From assembly GCA_021300055.1 (NCBI GenBank), contig JAJTHU010000104.1, positions 1 to 7,841 on the forward strand: a stretch of DNA of 7,841 nt, written 5' to 3'. A model generated the notes under the pieces. It was not told the origin of the DNA. It saw nothing but the letters and a program-made list of their open reading frames with translations, and searched no databases. The stretch comes from Nitrosomonadaceae bacterium. GTDB lineage: Bacteria > Pseudomonadota > Gammaproteobacteria > Burkholderiales > Usitatibacteraceae. Of this stretch, positions 6,413 to 7,841 are shown one piece after another. A program made the position numbers and the translations under genes. Within the stretch, counting starts at the first letter, position 1; every line of letters begins with the position of its first letter.

Positions 6413-7841
6413 ATGACCGAACCAACATCTAACTCTGATCCTGCGAACTGGAAACAGCGCTGCTTGAATAGCGCCGCTGGGGTTGGTCTCTCACTTGCGC
6501 TGGCGGCAACCAGCGCGCTGGCGCAACCGGTTCCGTTGGCTTCGCGCGGCGGCGTTGATATCGACGGCAATAACCGCAGCGTGTTGTTGGTGCGGTCTAC
6601 CACCAATTCGGGTGCGGCGACGCTAGTAGGCGGACGACTGGTCAACGGCCAATTCCAGTTCACGCAAATGTCTGATCCGGGCGCGAATTTCCGCTTGGTC
6701 GGCGCGCCGGACTTTGACGGCAACGGCAAGTCGGATTTGGCATTTCAAAACATCACGCAGGGCGAGTTTGGCGATGTGCGCAGCTGGACTGACTTTTCGC
6801 CGCCCACTGACAAGTTGATTCGTCAGGTCAAACAAGTCTGGGACGTACAGGCAGTCGGCGACCTCGATGGCGACGGACGCGGCGACTTGGTGTGGCGCTA
6901 CGTCGTTGCCAATTCGCCGGACACCGGCGTTTCATATATTTGGTTCACCAACACGAGTGGTGCACCCACCGTGCGCAAACGCGGCGGCGCGCCGCTGACC
7001 TGGAAGCTGCTCGGCGCTGTCGACCTCAACGGCGACCGTGCGGCGGACATGGTTTACGCAAGCCCGGATGGGCAGATTCGCGTGCTGATGGCGACGGCAA
7101 ACCGCACGTGTGCCAACTTTGGCGCGGGCACGGTGCCCACCGGTTTTGCGACGCTGGCGTTCGCAGACTTCACCGGCCGCGGCCGCGGCGACGTGTTGAT
7201 GCGCAACCCAACAACGGGCCAAGTGCAGCTTGCCTCGTTGAATGCCACTGGACTTGCATTGCCACCGTTCACCAGTGAACCAGACAACCGCGACGCGAAT
7301 TGCACCACCACAACTGCGCCGCTGCCCAGCAGCACCGTGACGTTGCCGAACAGCGATCCGAGTTGGCAGCTCTATGCGATTGGTGACTTCAACGGCGACG
7401 GCATCTTCGATGTCGTCTGGCTCAAACCAGACGGCAATTTGGCGCTGTGGCAAACCAATGCACCGGCCTCTGCGCAGGCAACTACCGCCACGGTCACCAC
7501 TTCCGCAAACGTGGGCGCTGCCCCTGTGGGCAGCACCAATTACGCGGTGTTCCAAGGTGTCACGCCGCCATCGACGTCGGTCGCGGCAAAAAACACCCAA
7601 GCAGCAGTACGGTTTCTGGCGCAGGCAAGCTTCGGTGCCACGGCAGCTGAAATAGATCGCGTCAATAACCTTGGCATCGCTGGTTGGATCGAAGACCAAT
7701 TCAACAAACCGCAAACGCTCCACCTGCCTGCTACAGCGGCATGGCTGAGTACGGTTACGGTCCAGCCGCCGGGCTCCGCCGGATTTACTTGGAGCCTCTG
7801 GAAAAACTTCACGCAGGCTGATGACCAATTGCGTCAGCGAG
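6413..7841 (+). CDS. Secreted FG-GAP/VCBS repeat protein with DUF1800 domain, 3'-truncated by window edge
   Basis: The frame is open to the edge, giving 476 codons with the C-terminus missing. Residues 1-37 look like a signal peptide: a rather long polar n-region with KQR at 14-16, then a hydrophobic stretch ending SALA/Q with cleavage after residue 37. Six calcium-loop repeats follow, starting near Asp49, 100, 150, 204, 252 and 325, with Cys233 and Cys297 as a likely disulfide. The fourth (DLNGDRAAD) and fifth (DFTGRGRGD) loops are degenerate. A Thr/Ala/Ser-rich linker (about 345-390) leads to AAVRFLAQASFG at 398-409 and then LGIAGWIEDQF and ADDQLRQR, which are hallmark N-terminal sequences of DUF1800 (PF08811). 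DUF1800 proteins have no settled function; they are often encoded beside a DUF1501 gene, which would lie beyond the right edge. Export is well supported, the domain call is strong, and the biochemical role is unknown. Confidence 0.9.
   Translation, partial: MTEPTSNSDPANWKQRCLNSAAGVGLSLALAATSALAQPVPLASRGGVDIDGNNRSVLLVRSTTNSGAATLVGGRLVNGQFQFTQMSDPGANFRLVGAPDFDGNGKSDLAFQNITQGEFGDVRSWTDFSPPTDKLIRQVKQVWDVQAVGDLDGDGRGDLVWRYVVANSPDTGVSYIWFTNTSGAPTVRKRGGAPLTWKLLGAVDLNGDRAADMVYASPDGQIRVLMATANRTCANFGAGTVPTGFATLAFADFTGRGRGDVLMRNPTTGQVQLASLNATGLALPPFTSEPDNRDANCTTTTAPLPSSTVTLPNSDPSWQLYAIGDFNGDGIFDVVWLKPDGNLALWQTNAPASAQATTATVTTSANVGAAPVGSTNYAVFQGVTPPSTSVAAKNTQAAVRFLAQASFGATAAEIDRVNNLGIAGWIEDQFNKPQTLHLPATAAWLSTVTVQPPGSAGFTWSLWKNFTQADDQLRQR
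6551..7456 (+). repeat. FG-GAP module, copy 2 (DUF1800 protein N-terminus)
   Basis: Paralogous to 2740-3645 in the protease gene, in the same orientation and with its six repeats in the same order. The last repeat (GDFNGDGIFDVVW) and the following WxxxxxNLALW-type strand also match the protease copy, after which the two proteins diverge completely. Divergence is spread over the whole length, which suggests an old duplication rather than a recent one. Confidence 0.88.

Noticed and set aside
2740..7456. FG-GAP copies as a recent duplication, transposon or assembly artefact
   Set aside because: The copies differ throughout at DNA and protein level, lack flanking repeats or transposase, and are separated by intact housekeeping genes.
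6932..7828. 298-codon open frame on the minus strand
   Set aside because: It lies opposite the DUF1800 gene and is Arg/Cys/His-rich with no recognisable motif. It is an antisense shadow of a GC-rich coding sequence.

Overview
The window reads as chromosomal DNA of a GC-rich Gram-negative proteobacterium. A betaproteobacterium (Burkholderiales-like) is my best guess, based on the prfC and double-ACT protein sequences and on the secreted proteins with classical signal peptides. No rRNA, tRNA, CRISPR array, transposase or integrase was seen.

Layout, left to right. (1) Bases 2-763, + strand: the C-terminal part of an S8 (subtilisin-like) serine peptidase, cut by the window edge. (2) Bases 764-1275: about 510 bases without a credible gene but rich in inverted repeats, including two strong hairpins and a perfect GC palindrome. 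(3) Bases 1276-3732, + strand: a secreted lysyl-endopeptidase-like S1 protease with signal peptide, propeptide, catalytic domain and a C-terminal domain of six FG-GAP/VCBS calcium-loop repeats. (4) A convergent hairpin at 3747-3778, followed by two minus-strand housekeeping genes: prfC (peptide chain release factor 3, 3768-5384) and, upstream of it, a GcvR-like double-ACT regulator (5486-6016). A rho-independent terminator lies between them. (5) Bases 6017-6412: a divergent intergenic region with candidate promoter and operator elements. (6) From 6413 to the right edge, + strand: a secreted protein with six N-terminal FG-GAP repeats followed by the start of a DUF1800 domain, cut by the edge.

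The main observation is that genes 3 and 6 share a roughly 300-residue module. It has the same six repeats in the same order and spacing, a shared cysteine pair, and 17-nt identical stretches at DNA level. It sits at the C-terminus of a protease in one protein and at the N-terminus of a DUF1800 protein in the other, with two unrelated housekeeping genes between them. This suggests a genome-specific extracellular module that has been duplicated and shuffled onto different cargo. Its role (adhesion, anchoring, calcium-dependent stabilisation or secretion) is not shown by the sequence.
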